Under the pieces are notes generated by a model, which had not been told where the DNA came from, searched no databases, and was given only the letters and a program-made list of their open reading frames with translations. Below are positions 23,351 to 34,415 of a stretch of 64,000 bases of DNA, piece by piece (positions within the stretch are counted from its first letter, which is position 1; each line of letters begins with the position of its first letter). The stretch spans positions 186,001-250,000 of the forward strand of contig JAUIRK010000991.1 of NCBI GenBank assembly GCA_030549495.1. Direction: 5' to 3'. Origin of the DNA: Nectonema munidae (lineage: Eukaryota > Nematomorpha > Nectonematoida > Nectonematidae). Both the position numbers and the translations under genes were made by a program.

Positions 23351-23997
23351 TTAAATAGAACAATTTATACACACATATTTCAAATGATTTTTGCATGCAA
23401 AGTACTCACAAATAGAGCATTTCAGAGATATTTTATTTTTTGTGTTTATGCAAAGATGATATCTTGCTTTTTTTGGCCCATGAAAAATTTCTTCTTCAAC
23501 TTCTTGATTATTTCTTTTTTTTATTTTAAGTACCAAATTTTTGCTTGATAAAGTTCTAGGCAGTTTTGGCCTTGCCCTAATCAGTTGTTCTATAAGTTTT
23601 TTTCCTAGTGTAACCAAATATTTTCGCCTGACATCACAACAATTTTTGTTTTTTATAAAAATCTCTTTTGACAAAATAAAACTATTAAGTGCGGAAATAT
23701 CAATTATGTTACTAAAAACCACAATTGGGCCAGCGCTTTGTTTTTCTTTTGACTGAATAATTTGATACTATTTGATCAACTATTTTTTTGCTTCAGAGTC
23801 GTCGATTCTTTTAGATTTATGAAAAGAAGATAAAAGGAAGACGTTTTTGTTTTTTAGGCATATACGAAACAAGCATGTTTTCTTCGGTGAACAAGAACAC
23901 AAGAAAATACATGGCGCTTTTTTATATCAAGTATTGCTGGTGGTATAAACTTTTTGTTTTTACGAACTGTACCAAGCAAAGTCATTTTTCTCTCTTT
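23351..23997 (-). pseudogene. piggyBac transposase, C-terminal half
   Basis: From 23997 downward the reading is LKREKMTLLGTVRKNKKFIP, then HKSKRIDD-type text, then VVFSNIIDISALNSFILSKE-like and RRKYLVTLGKKLIEQL, ending in a cysteine-rich zinc-binding tail (CSICEYFACKNHLKYVCINC). These are the GTVRKN motif and C-terminal domain of piggyBac transposases. There are frame changes and stops near 23760-23880. The reading is cut off exactly at a TTAA where the terminus of another piggyBac-type element begins. Either that element inserted here, or this half belongs with the N-terminal half at 19276-20070 after an inversion. Confidence 0.88.
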
Positions 23998-24369
23998 TAA
24001 CCCTATTAGTGCTGGGGGCGCGTAAAACGCCTCCCCTTGACTAAAAAATTAATTGTAGAAAATTGGCTGAATCATATCCCTTCAAATTTTGTGACTTTTC
24101 CTAAAATCGCTAGTTGCATCTTTTGAAACCATTTCCATTGTAGTTGAATGACCCCTTCATGTCCAAAACTGTCAATCAAAATTTTACAGCAAAATTTTGA
24201 CATTATCTGTACTTAACCTTATTATAACTTAGGATCTATATTATATAATACACTGAAAATTTATAATTATATACAGTTTGGAACGCATAACACTTTATAT
24301 ATTTAATTTTTTCAATAATCATGGCTACTTTTTAGAAAATGTCAATCAAAATTTTGATTGATCAAAAAT

Positions 24370-25950
24370 ATATCTAATAAAATATACCTTCAAATTTTAC
24401 ATAAAATATATGTTTTATACTAAATCAGTCATGCTGTTTTCATTTCTGGACTCATTTTTTACATTTAGGATTTGAAAATACCTATAAGTATTAATCAAAT
24501 TTGCGGTTTACTTCTGAAAATTGTCTCCAAAACCATTCCTTCACATTTTACATAAAATATATGTGTTATACTAAATCGGCCATGCTGGTTTCATTTCTGG
24601 ACTAATTTTTTTACGTTTAGGATCTGGAAATAACTATAAGTGTTAATCAAATTTGCGGTTTACTTCTAAAAATTATCTCCAAAAACATTCATTCAAATTT
24701 TACAATGAAATATATGTTTTATATCAAATCAACCATGCTGTTTTAATTTTTGAACTCATTTTTCACATATAGAGGTTTTAAAATATCAGTCAAAATTTGC
24801 GGTTTACTTCTAAAAGCTATCTCCAAAAATATTCTCTCAATCATGAAATATTTGTTTTTATACCAAATCGATCATGCTGTTTTCATTTTTGAACTCATTT
24901 TTTACATTTAGGATTTGAAAATACCTATAAGTATTAATCAAATTTGCGCTTTACTTCTGAAAATTGTCTCCAAAAATATTCTCTTGAAATATATGTTTTT
25001 ATACCAAATCAACCATGCTGTATTCATTTCTGAACTCATTTTTTACATTTACGATGTGAAAATACCTATATGTGTTAATCACATTTGCGGTTTACTTCTG
25101 AAAATTGTCTCCAAAAACATTCCTTCACATTTTACATAAAATATATGTTTTATACTAAATCGGACATGTTGGTTTCATTTCTGGACTCATTTTTTACGTT
25201 TAGGATCTGAAAATACCTATAAGTGTTAATTAAATTTGCGGTTTACATCTAAAAATTTTCTCCAAAAACATTAATTCAAATTTTACAATGAAATATATGT
25301 TTTTATACCAAATCAACCATGCTACTTTCATTTATGGACTCAATTTTTTCAGTTTGAATTTGAAAATACCTAAGTATCAATCAAATTTGCGTTTAGTTCT
25401 AAAAGTTGTTTTTATAGCAAATATATCATGATGATTTCATTTCTGAATACAGTTTTCGCATTTAGAGGTTTTATTGCAAGTGTCAATCAAATTTGCGGTT
25501 TATGTCTGAAAACTATATCCAAAAATATTCTCTCTAATTTTACATGAAATATATGTTTTTATACCAATTCGACCATGATAATTTTTATTTCTGAAATTAT
25601 TTTTTGCATTTAGAGGTTTTAAATGCCTGAAAGTGTCAATTAAATTTTCGATTTACGTCTAATGTCTACAGAAATATTTTTGAAATTTAAATAAAATATC
25701 TGTTTTTATGCCAAATGGAAGATGCTGGTTTCATTTTTGGGCTCAGATTTGGCATTTATGGTTTTAAAATATCTAAAAGCTTGAATCAGATTTGCGGTTT
25801 ACTTCTAGATACTGCCTTCAAAAATATTTTCAAAAAAATAAAATATCTGTTTTATACCAAATCGACTATGCTTATTTTATTTCTGTACTGGATTTTGGAT
25901 AATACGTTTAAAAAATATCTCGAAATGGCAAATGAATTAGTAATGTATGC
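24370..25950. repeat. Minisatellite, about ten units of about 150 bp
   Basis: The core caaatttgcggtttacttct recurs near 24498, 24648, 24791, 24939, 25081, 25231, 25382, 25489, 25642 and 25787. Between the cores come aaatatatgttttatac, catgctgttttcatttctg and gaaaatacctataagt. One interval is short (107 bp). Units differ by scattered changes and are more eroded towards the right. Confidence 0.92.
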
Positions 25951-25999
25951 CTGAAAATCAGTTCTGTAAAAAAATGGCCCCATATTAGGTATATAGTAA

Positions 26000-26870
26000 A
26001 AATATACTTTTTTTTTGTATATTTTGGCTTATAATACTTTCTACAACCATCTTGAGTATGAAATATTTATTAAAAAAAATAAACCGTATTATAAAATCTT
26101 TTGAAAATTTGTATGAGAGAAGGAACCAAGTTGAAAACTAATTGAAAAGAGAACATGTGATCAAAAAAAATAATTTAAAAAAATATGTATCTTGACAAAA
26201 TGGAGGATCTACAATGTTCTAATGAACTAGGAAGTGGTTTAATTATATAATATTTAAAAAAGAAGTTCCTCTTTTACAAATGAAAAATATTTAAATCTTT
26301 AGCTTATCATTTAGGATTACAGTTAACATTTAGCTAAGATGGGTAGGAAATCTGAAAATTTAGAATAGGTCAGATTTATCAAAAATGGCACAGATGCCAA
26401 TATGTGAGAATTTAGTCACTATCAAGATATTTTTAATTTAAATTGAATTTGTCCATCTTTTTCCTTTTGTGTCAAAGAGATAATATTTTAGATGAAGAAC
26501 GTTGACAACTTTTTGTAATTGAACAATCAACATCACGAATGATTCATCAGAAAAAAACCTTTGAAATGATATTGGTTGACAAATATTCAGGCCTAATAAT
26601 AAAATACACGATACTGATAAAAAAAAAAGTCTAAGATCATCAAGAAGATCTTTAATCAGAATGCTTTGAGAGAGTAAAAAAGTAATTTTATCCTTATAAA
26701 AAAATTTTCGAACACACATTGAAGAATATAAATTTCTAATGAAAAAAGAGCTACCAAGAAAGGATCATCATAGAATGAATACCAAAATTACATACTGTAA
26801 ATTATAATATGACGTAGAGACTACGAGCCGATAACGAATTTGTAGCCAAAAAGATGGAGGTCCTATCGAT
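26000..26870. other. Unresolved interior of the piggyBac-type element
   Basis: Between the two arrays. One minus-strand frame (26719-26438, 93 codons) is open but matches nothing I know and has no clear domain. No other gene is visible. Confidence 0.3.
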
Positions 26871-26874
26871 TTAA

Positions 26875-27725
26875 TCGATTTTTTGACAGGTTTTATTGAT
26901 TTCATAAAAAATGAACATCACCATTAAATTCTGCATACTTGAAATGTATAAAAAACTTTAAAAGAATAAAAATTTTAATTTTGACATGGGCTGTCAAATT
27001 TAAATTATTTTGTCAGGTTATATTTATAAAAAAAAAGGAATATAACCAGTAAACACAGCCTACTTGAAAATGGGTATATGTGTGTAAAATGCCATACACG
27101 GTAAACTTCATCATCTCCCTATACTTTCTATTAAACGTAATTCTTTAATTCAAAAAACCGTGCCTCATCCTTTCTTTTTGGGATAAATCAATTTTTTGAC
27201 AGTTTTGATCGATTTTTATAAAAAAAAATGAATATCACCAAAGAATTACGCATGCTTAAAAATGGGTATATATGTGTAAAAAACTTTATATTATTACTTA
27301 GATAAAAAGTTTCTTTTTAAGATGAGCTGTCATATATAAATCAATGCTTTGATAACTTTAATTGATTTTTATAAAAAAAATGAATATCAACGCTGAATTC
27401 AGCATGCTTGAAAATGGGTGTATGTGTAAAAAACATTATATAATTATTTAAATAAAAAGTTTCTTTTTTGAGATGAGCTGTCATATGTAAATCACTTTTT
27501 TGACAGGTTAGAATGATTTTCATAAAAATTGAATATCACCACTGAATTCAGCATATTTGAAAATGGGTATACATGTGTAAAAAACTTTATATACTTATTT
27601 AGATAAAAAGTTCCTTTTTGAGATGAGCTGTCACATTTAGATCAATTTTTTGACAGGTTTGATTGATTTTCATAAAAAATGAATATCACCACTGAATTCA
27701 GCATAGTTGAAATATATATGTAACA
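26875..27725. repeat. Subterminal array, about six units of about 150 bp
   Basis: The unit has ttttgacaggtttgattgat, tgaatatcaccactgaattc, agcatacttgaaaatgggta, and gttcctttttgagatgagct followed by gtcatatataaatcaa. Copies start near 26880, 27011, 27193, 27347, 27497 and 27643. Single units recur at 9345, 11405 and, inverted, at 19060-19270. Weaker traces lie at 48020-48090 and 57160-57250. Confidence 0.9.
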
Positions 27726-27934
27726 TCAAAAATATTTATAAAAACTCATTAATATTTGAGAAAAATAGGGGGGGGGGGCACTTTACGCCCCCCCCAGCAC
27801 TTGAGCGGACAAATTTTGCCCAGCACTAATATGGTTAAAATGAATAAATAAGTTTCTCTTTGAATTGATTTTTATTTTTTCTTTTATTGATTTTCAGGCC
27901 TAATTTGTAAATGTGTATTTTTATTAATGTCTAA

Positions 27935-28190
27935 AAAAAATGAAATATGACGACTCACACTTGAAATTTCGTTTTGGAAGATGATAGTCCTCACTCCAGC
28001 AATCTGGTAGGACTGGAATAAATGGATGCGATGCGTTTGAACTTTCTGGAACTTCGTCAAAAATATTTTCAACATTTGATTTTTGCTGAAAAGGTTGAGA
28101 TACGTATTTCATTCCATCAATTTTATCTTTTTTCGAGTTTTTATTCATGAAATTTATTATACTTTTTTGTCTTTTCATAATAACTAGCAA
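27935..28190 (-). pseudogene. hAT transposase N-terminal fragment
   Basis: The reading MKRQKSIINFMNKNSKKDKI followed by a Ser/Glu-rich stretch and PDCWSED resembles the start of hAT transposases of the TTF/ZMYM-like group, which often open with MKRxxxIxxFF. Only the first 75-80 codons are present. A C-terminal fragment of a similar hAT lies at 56598-56900, but I have no reason to link the two. Confidence 0.4.
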
Positions 28191-28895
28191 CTTTTCAATA
28201 CACTGAGTTTTCGAAAATTCTTAAGGAAGACGACTCTAAAATGCAAAAAATCATTATAAATTAGTTTGAAAAGTTTTCATTTTTACGAATTAAAATGAAA
28301 AATAAATTATCTAAATTTTTTCAATCTAAAATTTTTTCAAAATTTTTTTTTTGAAATCCTGAAGGCAAAATGAAAATTTAGAAAAATTTTTTTTGATATT
28401 TTGTAGTTTCGTCAAAATTTTAAAAGTAACTTCAAAAAGGTAAATTTTTAATATGTTTCACCAATTTTAAAACTAAAGATTTTCATACCAAAAGTGAAAA
28501 AATTTGCAAAAACTATGAAAAGAGGTGATTTTTCGCTGTGGGTTGTATAAGATAAAATTGAAAAACAACAGTTCAAATGATATTCAGTGTTGGTTCCAGT
28601 TAACAATTGAAAGGTCAAAGATTTTTTTTTCATTATTTGAATTTGAATATTTTCTGATCTGTGAAACATTCATATACAAGTGATACTAATTCGGAATGTT
28701 GTTTTTCGAAAGACGATGAAACAGTCTTTTATGTTTATTGTGAAGTATAATAAGAAGAACTTGGACAGAAGAGGCTGGGAAGTTTGCATGTGATGTATAT
28801 GTTTTTTTTCATGATAAGATAAGTGAAAGAATGTACAGAATCAAAACATGCATATATATACAATCAACACCATACAATAAACCAGGACTTAAAAC

Positions 28896-30640
28896 AAGGG
28901 GCGCACATCGTTACAATTTTATATCAATGAATATTGTAAGACTCGCGTTAAAAAAAATTTTCAAATCTTTATCTGTACTTTGTTACATTTAGTAACATTT
29001 GAAAACTTTAATTTTTTCAAGTCAAGAAATTTTTTTTCATAGCTATTAAGTTTAAAAGCAAAAATACTATATTTGTTTAATATTTGAGCAGAGATATTTT
29101 TTATAATGTTCGATTGTAAAATTTTGTAAGTAACACTGTACATAATTAATTAAATCATTTTTTTTAAGAAAATTTGTTGATTTATTATAATAAAAATATA
29201 ATATCGAAACAAAATGCTTCAGTTGTTAAAAATGTACTTGATCTATTTATGACAGCTGTGGGAATTTTATTTGTAGACAGAAATAGTCAAAAAACGCAAT
29301 GATTTTCTTGTTCTCGTATACTATGATTTTTATGATTTATGTTTGTTTAAAGTTTTTTAATGATTTTGTGTTCTTAGACTTAAATAATTTTATGAAAAGT
29401 GATTAAAATACCGTTTTTTGTATACTATCCTTCCTTATAAAATGTAAAAAATACAAGCGTTACCAAATCACCCTATAAGGGTTAGCTACTTCAACGTTGG
29501 CTTTTGCTGCTTATAAAAACTGGAAAATATCAAATAAACTATCTCATTTTTTATGCCTCCTATTATTTTGAAATTATTCTGTGAACAGACAGTTTCATTT
29601 TAAAATAGTAAAAATTTATTTATTAGTTTATTTTGTCTCCTTTCTCTCTTATGTTAATTATGTAACAAATTTTTCAATTTTGAGTAAAAGGTAAAGGTAC
29701 CGTGGGTGTGTCTTCATTGACAAGGCACTGATGTACCCCGTATGTCAAACTATGAACAAATTGGTATCGATGAGGAATCGAATCCAGAGACTTCCGTGAT
29801 GAGTCCATCATCTCAACCAACCTGCCCTACCCATATGGTAGGCTGTAGTGGATATGTCAAATTAGTTTTCGAAAAACTTAAGTTATGCTGTAAAATATTT
29901 TAGTTTTTGTTAAATCTCTATAACTTTTTCTGATAGACTTTTTTTCCTTAAAATTTATTATAAAAGGCAAATCATTGCAAAATGTAAAAAGTTATTTTAC
30001 TATTTGTAGATTTTTGTAGCTTGCACCAATTTAGCTTTTAAACTATTTTTGAATGATGCTGAGAAAAATAAAGTAATGCAATATTAATTTATTGTTTGAT
30101 TTTTGTTTGCACAATTTTATCTTTATTTTATACCCTTTTTAAAAAGAATGACAGAATTCGAATATAAAGTTTTCTAACTTTAGTTCTGTTTTACATTTTT
30201 GATAGAAATTACCTCAGAAAAGCTATATAATTTGGATGTATTTTTTTAATTTATTTTTCTCAATAAAACATTTTTTCATTTTTTAGGAAGAAGGAACAAC
30301 TGAAAATTAATGAATGATTTTTTTCATTCAATAAAATTGCCACTTTTTTATTGTTAATTGATATCTTTACCCCCTTTCTACACATAATTTGGAGATGGTG
30401 CGCATCTATTTGAAGTGAGAAAGAAGTAGCTACTATATATACCTCATTAATTCAAAAAAATTTGTTGTGTTTTTTAACAACAAATCCCCTCCCTCCAATA
30501 ATTTCAAGGATGTGCGCCCCTGAATCAATGACATTTTTTTCATATAAACATCGCAGGGTGTCTAGTAGACTCTTTTCTTTCAGACTACATTCATTCATAT
30601 AAAACTCTCCAACCTTCAGTTTTTTTTTTAAACTACTCTA
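28896..30640. mobile_element. hAT-type non-autonomous element, long form
   Basis: GGGGCGCACATCGTTACAAT at the left mirrors GGATGTGCGCCCCTGA near 30505-30520. CAGGGGCGCACATC is a common hAT end. The blocks at 28911-29170, 29552-29620 and 30505-30620 recur in the same order at 46082-46590 with the intervals deleted. No transposase is present. Shared sequence continues past the right inverted repeat (cgcagggtgtctagtagact), so the true border is uncertain, and I found no target duplication. A tRNA-derived SINE sits inside. Confidence 0.6.
29697..29845 (-). mobile_element. tRNA-derived SINE (minus)
   Basis: On the minus strand the head reads GGTAGGGCAGGTTGGTTGAG (A-box-like TGGTTGAGATGATGG) and, about 45 bp on, the B-box GGATTCGATTCC. 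A unique-looking body follows towards 29697. It is unlike the SINE at 22862, so it is a second family. It is inside the hAT-type element at 28896-30640, and the short copy at 46 kb lacks it. Confidence 0.65.
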
Positions 30641-32580
30641 CCGAGTAGGAGCGAACCGGCTGAATCCCACCACCCATATTAGACCAGCCATTTTCTATAC
30701 ATACATGTTATAATGCATCTTGCAAACTACAAACTTTTTTAAAATCAGAATTTTTTTAGATATGATAATTTTTAATTAACTAAGCAGTTAAAAACAGTAA
30801 ACTTTTGAGAATTTTTCATTATCCTCATATAACATGGAGTTGAATAAACAACCACCATCTCCAGATGTTTGAAGAGGAACGTAATCATCACATAAATTAA
30901 ATAGGCTGCGATATACTATCTATGGATGATTTATAGATGTTTAGATGTTTAAATTTCTGAACATCTAAAATAATTTTTTCATTTATCTCAATAACTTTGT
31001 ATTTCAAATCATTTAGAAGTTCAGGAAAATCTTTAAAACTATTATCATTAAAAAATAGAATAAATCTTGATAAAAAATTTGAAATAAGAAAGAACTTCAA
31101 TTTCAGCATTAAAGTTCATCTCAGATTTCAGACAAACTGGAATATCTAAAAGAATACAGAATTAGAAACAAAAATTAACTAAAATTAAAAAAACATTTGA
31201 AATTTACTTACTTTAGAAAAGCATATTCAAAGGAATAGAAAAATGAAGGAACCAAATAAATAGAGATAACTGAACAAGTCAAATAAAGTAATGGGGACAA
31301 AAAATTTACCTCTACTTTAGGAAAATATATTTGAATTTATAAGAAAATTTAGGAATCAAAGAAACACATTTCGCTAAACAAGTAGGAACATTTAAAACGA
31401 AGTACTAGGAAAACAACAAATTGAGATCGTAGATCTGAAATCAAATAAAGTATTATGAATATAAATTTTACTATGCTGAGAAACCTTTAAAATTGACTTA
31501 TTTAATAAAAATAAATTTAAAGAATTTAGAAAAACTCGCAATTTAAAAAAATGAAACTCAACAAAAAAAGATAAACAATATAAAACTATATTAGTAATAA
31601 TAATAAATAATATATGAAATTATATAAAAAGTTACTTTGTTCAATATTAAAAACTTTTGGTAAGGTAAAATAAGTGTGAGAATCTAAAAATCAAAGTATA
31701 AAAAGTAGATATTTTTAATCATTATTGAAAATCGATTTGTCTTAATCGAGGTGTCAAAATGTGAATTTTCAAAAAACCATGAAAATACAATTTTTTTCAG
31801 AAATGGTAAAAATTTTTCGAAGTCCAAAATTTGGGATTTAGAATTTTAACTTCAAAATTTTTCAAGTAAAAAAATCAAAATTAAATTTTTGTTTGCATAT
31901 TCCTGTTCATTATAAAATTCTCTACCAATTGATATATAAAACAGAAAAATAATAAATATTTAATTTTTCGAAAATTTCTCGTGGCACCTCGCAAAAAATT
32001 TCAAATTTTTTCACCGTAGTATGTTAGATATATTTTATGAATGTGCAAAAAAATTGAAAAAAAAATTTTATTCTTCATTTTACACGCTAAAATATGGTGA
32101 AAATTGCAAAATTGTGCATGTTATTCAAGGGTTTATAAATTTTTTCAAAAACAAAATGGCATGTAAAATGTGGGTAAAAGGATGTTCTTTAAAATAGGTA
32201 TGGTTTAAAATGTTTTTAAAAAAATTTCTCGCATGAAGTTTTCTTCAAAATTTAAAACTTGTAAATTTTGACACAAAAAAACGCTAAATTTTTTATAAAA
32301 AATTAAAATCTTTATTTATAAAAGTACTTTAACTCACTTGAATTTTTTTCAAAATTATTCAAGCATCTCGCAGGAATTGAAAATTTGAGAAAATTTAGAG
32401 TTCAGGTGCGGGTCAATGAACTCACTATCAGGTCATTTCACTTAGACCACGTGATAGCGCTACCGAAATGAGGCAGGTTAACATTTTATAGCTTGCAAAA
32501 ATCTTCTTTAATCTAATAGTAATTTAACTTTGAATGGAAAAAGAAAAAAAAGTTCGGGGAAATATATAATACTTACAAAT
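30641..32580. other. AT-rich spacer, no gene seen
   Basis: Runs of aaatttttcaaa-type low complexity dominate, with a recurring ttctcg/catctcgca phrase at about 31975, 32225 and 32365. The minus-strand frame 31109-30897 (70 codons, Lys/Ile-rich) is unassigned. No splice-supported gene was found. Confidence 0.3.
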
Positions 32581-32582
32581 AT

Positions 32583-32672
32583 TAGGAGCTTGGCAAATAT
32601 ATGCATTATATATGCAAACGGAGATTCGCCAAGATGCTATGTATTTATTTGTAAAAAACCTGTGGTTAAAAA
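32583..32672. repeat. Hairpin-bearing repeat, copy 1
   Basis: CTTGGC at 32589 pairs with GCCAAG at about 32628, and between them ATGCAttatATATGCA-like sequence forms an inner inverted repeat. The same about 85-bp block recurs at 32845-32935. Confidence 0.75.
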
Positions 32673-32844
32673 TTAATATCTTACAGTTTTTAAAATTTCA
32701 TGAAATTTTGTATTGAGATTTGCTCTATAGTTCCTAACTATCTTTCAAAATTTTAGCTCATTTTAGTTCATATGAAAAAAGTTATTAGGCCTTAAAAATT
32801 TGTGGAGGGCATAGATCGGTCTAGATATATATATATATACATGT

Positions 32845-32935
32845 TAGGAGCTTGGCAAAGTTGGAGGCATTATATATGCAAACGGAGATTCGCCAAGATA
32901 CTATGTATTTATTTGTAAAAAATCTGGTTAAAAAT
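32845..32935. repeat. Hairpin-bearing repeat, copy 2
   Basis: Direct repeat of 32583-32672. It keeps the CTTGGC...GCCAAG stem and the cattatatatgcaaacggag core, but has a changed left loop (gttggaggc). The copies are offset by about 262 bp. Confidence 0.75.
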
Positions 32936-33149
32936 GAAACTTTCACCTTATAAAATTATTTTAAAGAAACTTTCGAGAAAAACTTTAATTTTTCTTGGTT
33001 TAAAAAAAATACATAACTTCTAGCATCTAAAGGTAACAGTGAGTTTAAATTACTTTATACTTTTTACAATAAACAGATCTTCCTTGGCATGTTCTTCCAA
33101 CAAAATAAGTGATATAATTGAATCTTATAGTTGTTAGTGTTGGAGCTGT

Positions 33150-34070
33150 AGGACATCCTAGTGCTACACTAGGGTGCCTAGGATTTGAAGAACATATAAT
33201 AACTTTTGCTACTTCTCTTAATTGAAGGTGATAAAACGTAATATTTTCAATTTTTAGTAAAGTTAGTCACCAAAATGTATAGAAAGGTTAACAAGATATG
33301 AGAATAAGTCCCGGTACATTTTTTGAACATGTCTGGATACTACCAAAATCGACACTATCCATCGTCTTATTTTACTTTATTGTTATTTTGCTTTTTTCAT
33401 TCTACTTTCAACTATGGATACCACAGCATGGTAGTTACTCTCTAATTATTATTATCATCATTTACATAGCCCGCAAGACTTTTCCATTTGATAGGTATTT
33501 AAAAGAGGCCTCCACATTCTTCCTTGATGGAAAAGGCACACATTCCATTTGCTCGTACTATTCGAAAATTGTATTAAATTGAATAAGGATATTTTTATTA
33601 AAAATATATTTTTGAGAAATTTTATTCATTGATTTTAAAAAATGTTACGAATTTGGCAACTGTAAATGTAAATGGTTAAATAAACAAATGGGAAAAGCAA
33701 TTTAATTCAGCAATAATACATGATATTTGGAAAAAAACATTAATGAACAGTTTTTTGAAGAGAATACGCGTAGAAAGGACACAAAATTTTAGTGACAAAA
33801 CCAAAATTCTAAAAAAAAGAAAAAAATAAGAAATGTAGAATGAGAATATATCTGAAGTTCTTACTAATAGAATGAGGTAGACAGATCCTAAGTACAGCGA
33901 AATAAAAAGAGCAATGTAGAGATCGAAGAAAGCAGGTTTTGAGCTAAAATAGTGAATAGATAAAACAATTTTTATAAGGAAGAATTGAACAAAACTTCTG
34001 AAAGCAGTGTGTTCTCAACGAATACACGATGAAAGAAGGGATTGAATTCTATATTAGACAGATATACTAC
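33150..34070. other. Unresolved spacer with a hydrophobic frame
   Basis: An imperfect inverted repeat (ggacatcctagtg/cactagggtgcc) lies at 33151-33178. A plus-strand frame at 33298-33582 has a hydrophobic stretch (IVLFYFIVILLFSFYF) and a second Ile-rich run, but part of it is ATT/ATC low complexity and I cannot assign it. Confidence 0.25.
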
Positions 34071-34075
34071 AACAA

Positions 34076-34143
34076 GGTCGACCTTGGCTCGCCAGGACAA
34101 AGACCTGCTCACTAAAGCGAATGGATGATGATGAGGATGATGA
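34076..34143 (+). mobile_element. RTE-type 3' tail
   Basis: GGTCGACCTTGGCTCGCCAG, then a GACAAAGACCTGCTCACTAA block and a GATGATGATGAGGATGATGA end, as in the 3' ends of RTE-group LINEs. Only the tail is present. Confidence 0.55.
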
Positions 34144-34415
34144 CAGATATACTACAAGTCAGAAGTGCTCAAAAAGTTGGTCGCAATCGTTCAGTCAATC
34201 TCAAAACAGGCAGCTGCATGCTTCAACACCAAGACAGATTTAATTTTGACTAAAATTGTTACAATGTCCAATTTGATAAGTATGCGAATTCGATGAATAA
34301 GTCGACCGCAAACAAATTCGGATATGAAAGTCCATTTTTCATCATAAAATTTTGGGCAGTCCTGTTATACGTTACGTTCATAATGATTATTTTAGTCAAA
34401 TAGGAAAAGATAATA

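Larger units (their letters stand above)
23998..27838. mobile_element. piggyBac-type non-autonomous element with paired TTAA ends
   Basis: The left end is TTAACCCTATTAGTGCTGGG at 23998. The right end, read inverted from 27838, is TTAACCATATTAGTGCTGGG. Both continue into a G/C hairpin whose loop contains gcgtaaa or its complement. No transposase is left inside. The interior is a 150-bp-period array (24370-25950), unresolved AT-rich DNA (26000-26870) and a second array (26875-27725) of the subterminal repeat. At 3.84 kb it is large for a non-autonomous copy. The right half may instead belong to the element starting at 18915, whose subterminal repeats are inverted relative to it. Confidence 0.7.

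Noticed and set aside
24370-25950. CRISPR-like array
   Set aside because: Units are about 150 bp and homologous over their whole length, without short identical repeats and unique spacers. It is a minisatellite in a eukaryotic transposon.
33298-33582. Membrane protein exon, possibly the last NCLN exon
   Set aside because: It is on the plus strand, opposite to NCLN, and much of the hydrophobicity comes from ATT/ATC low complexity.
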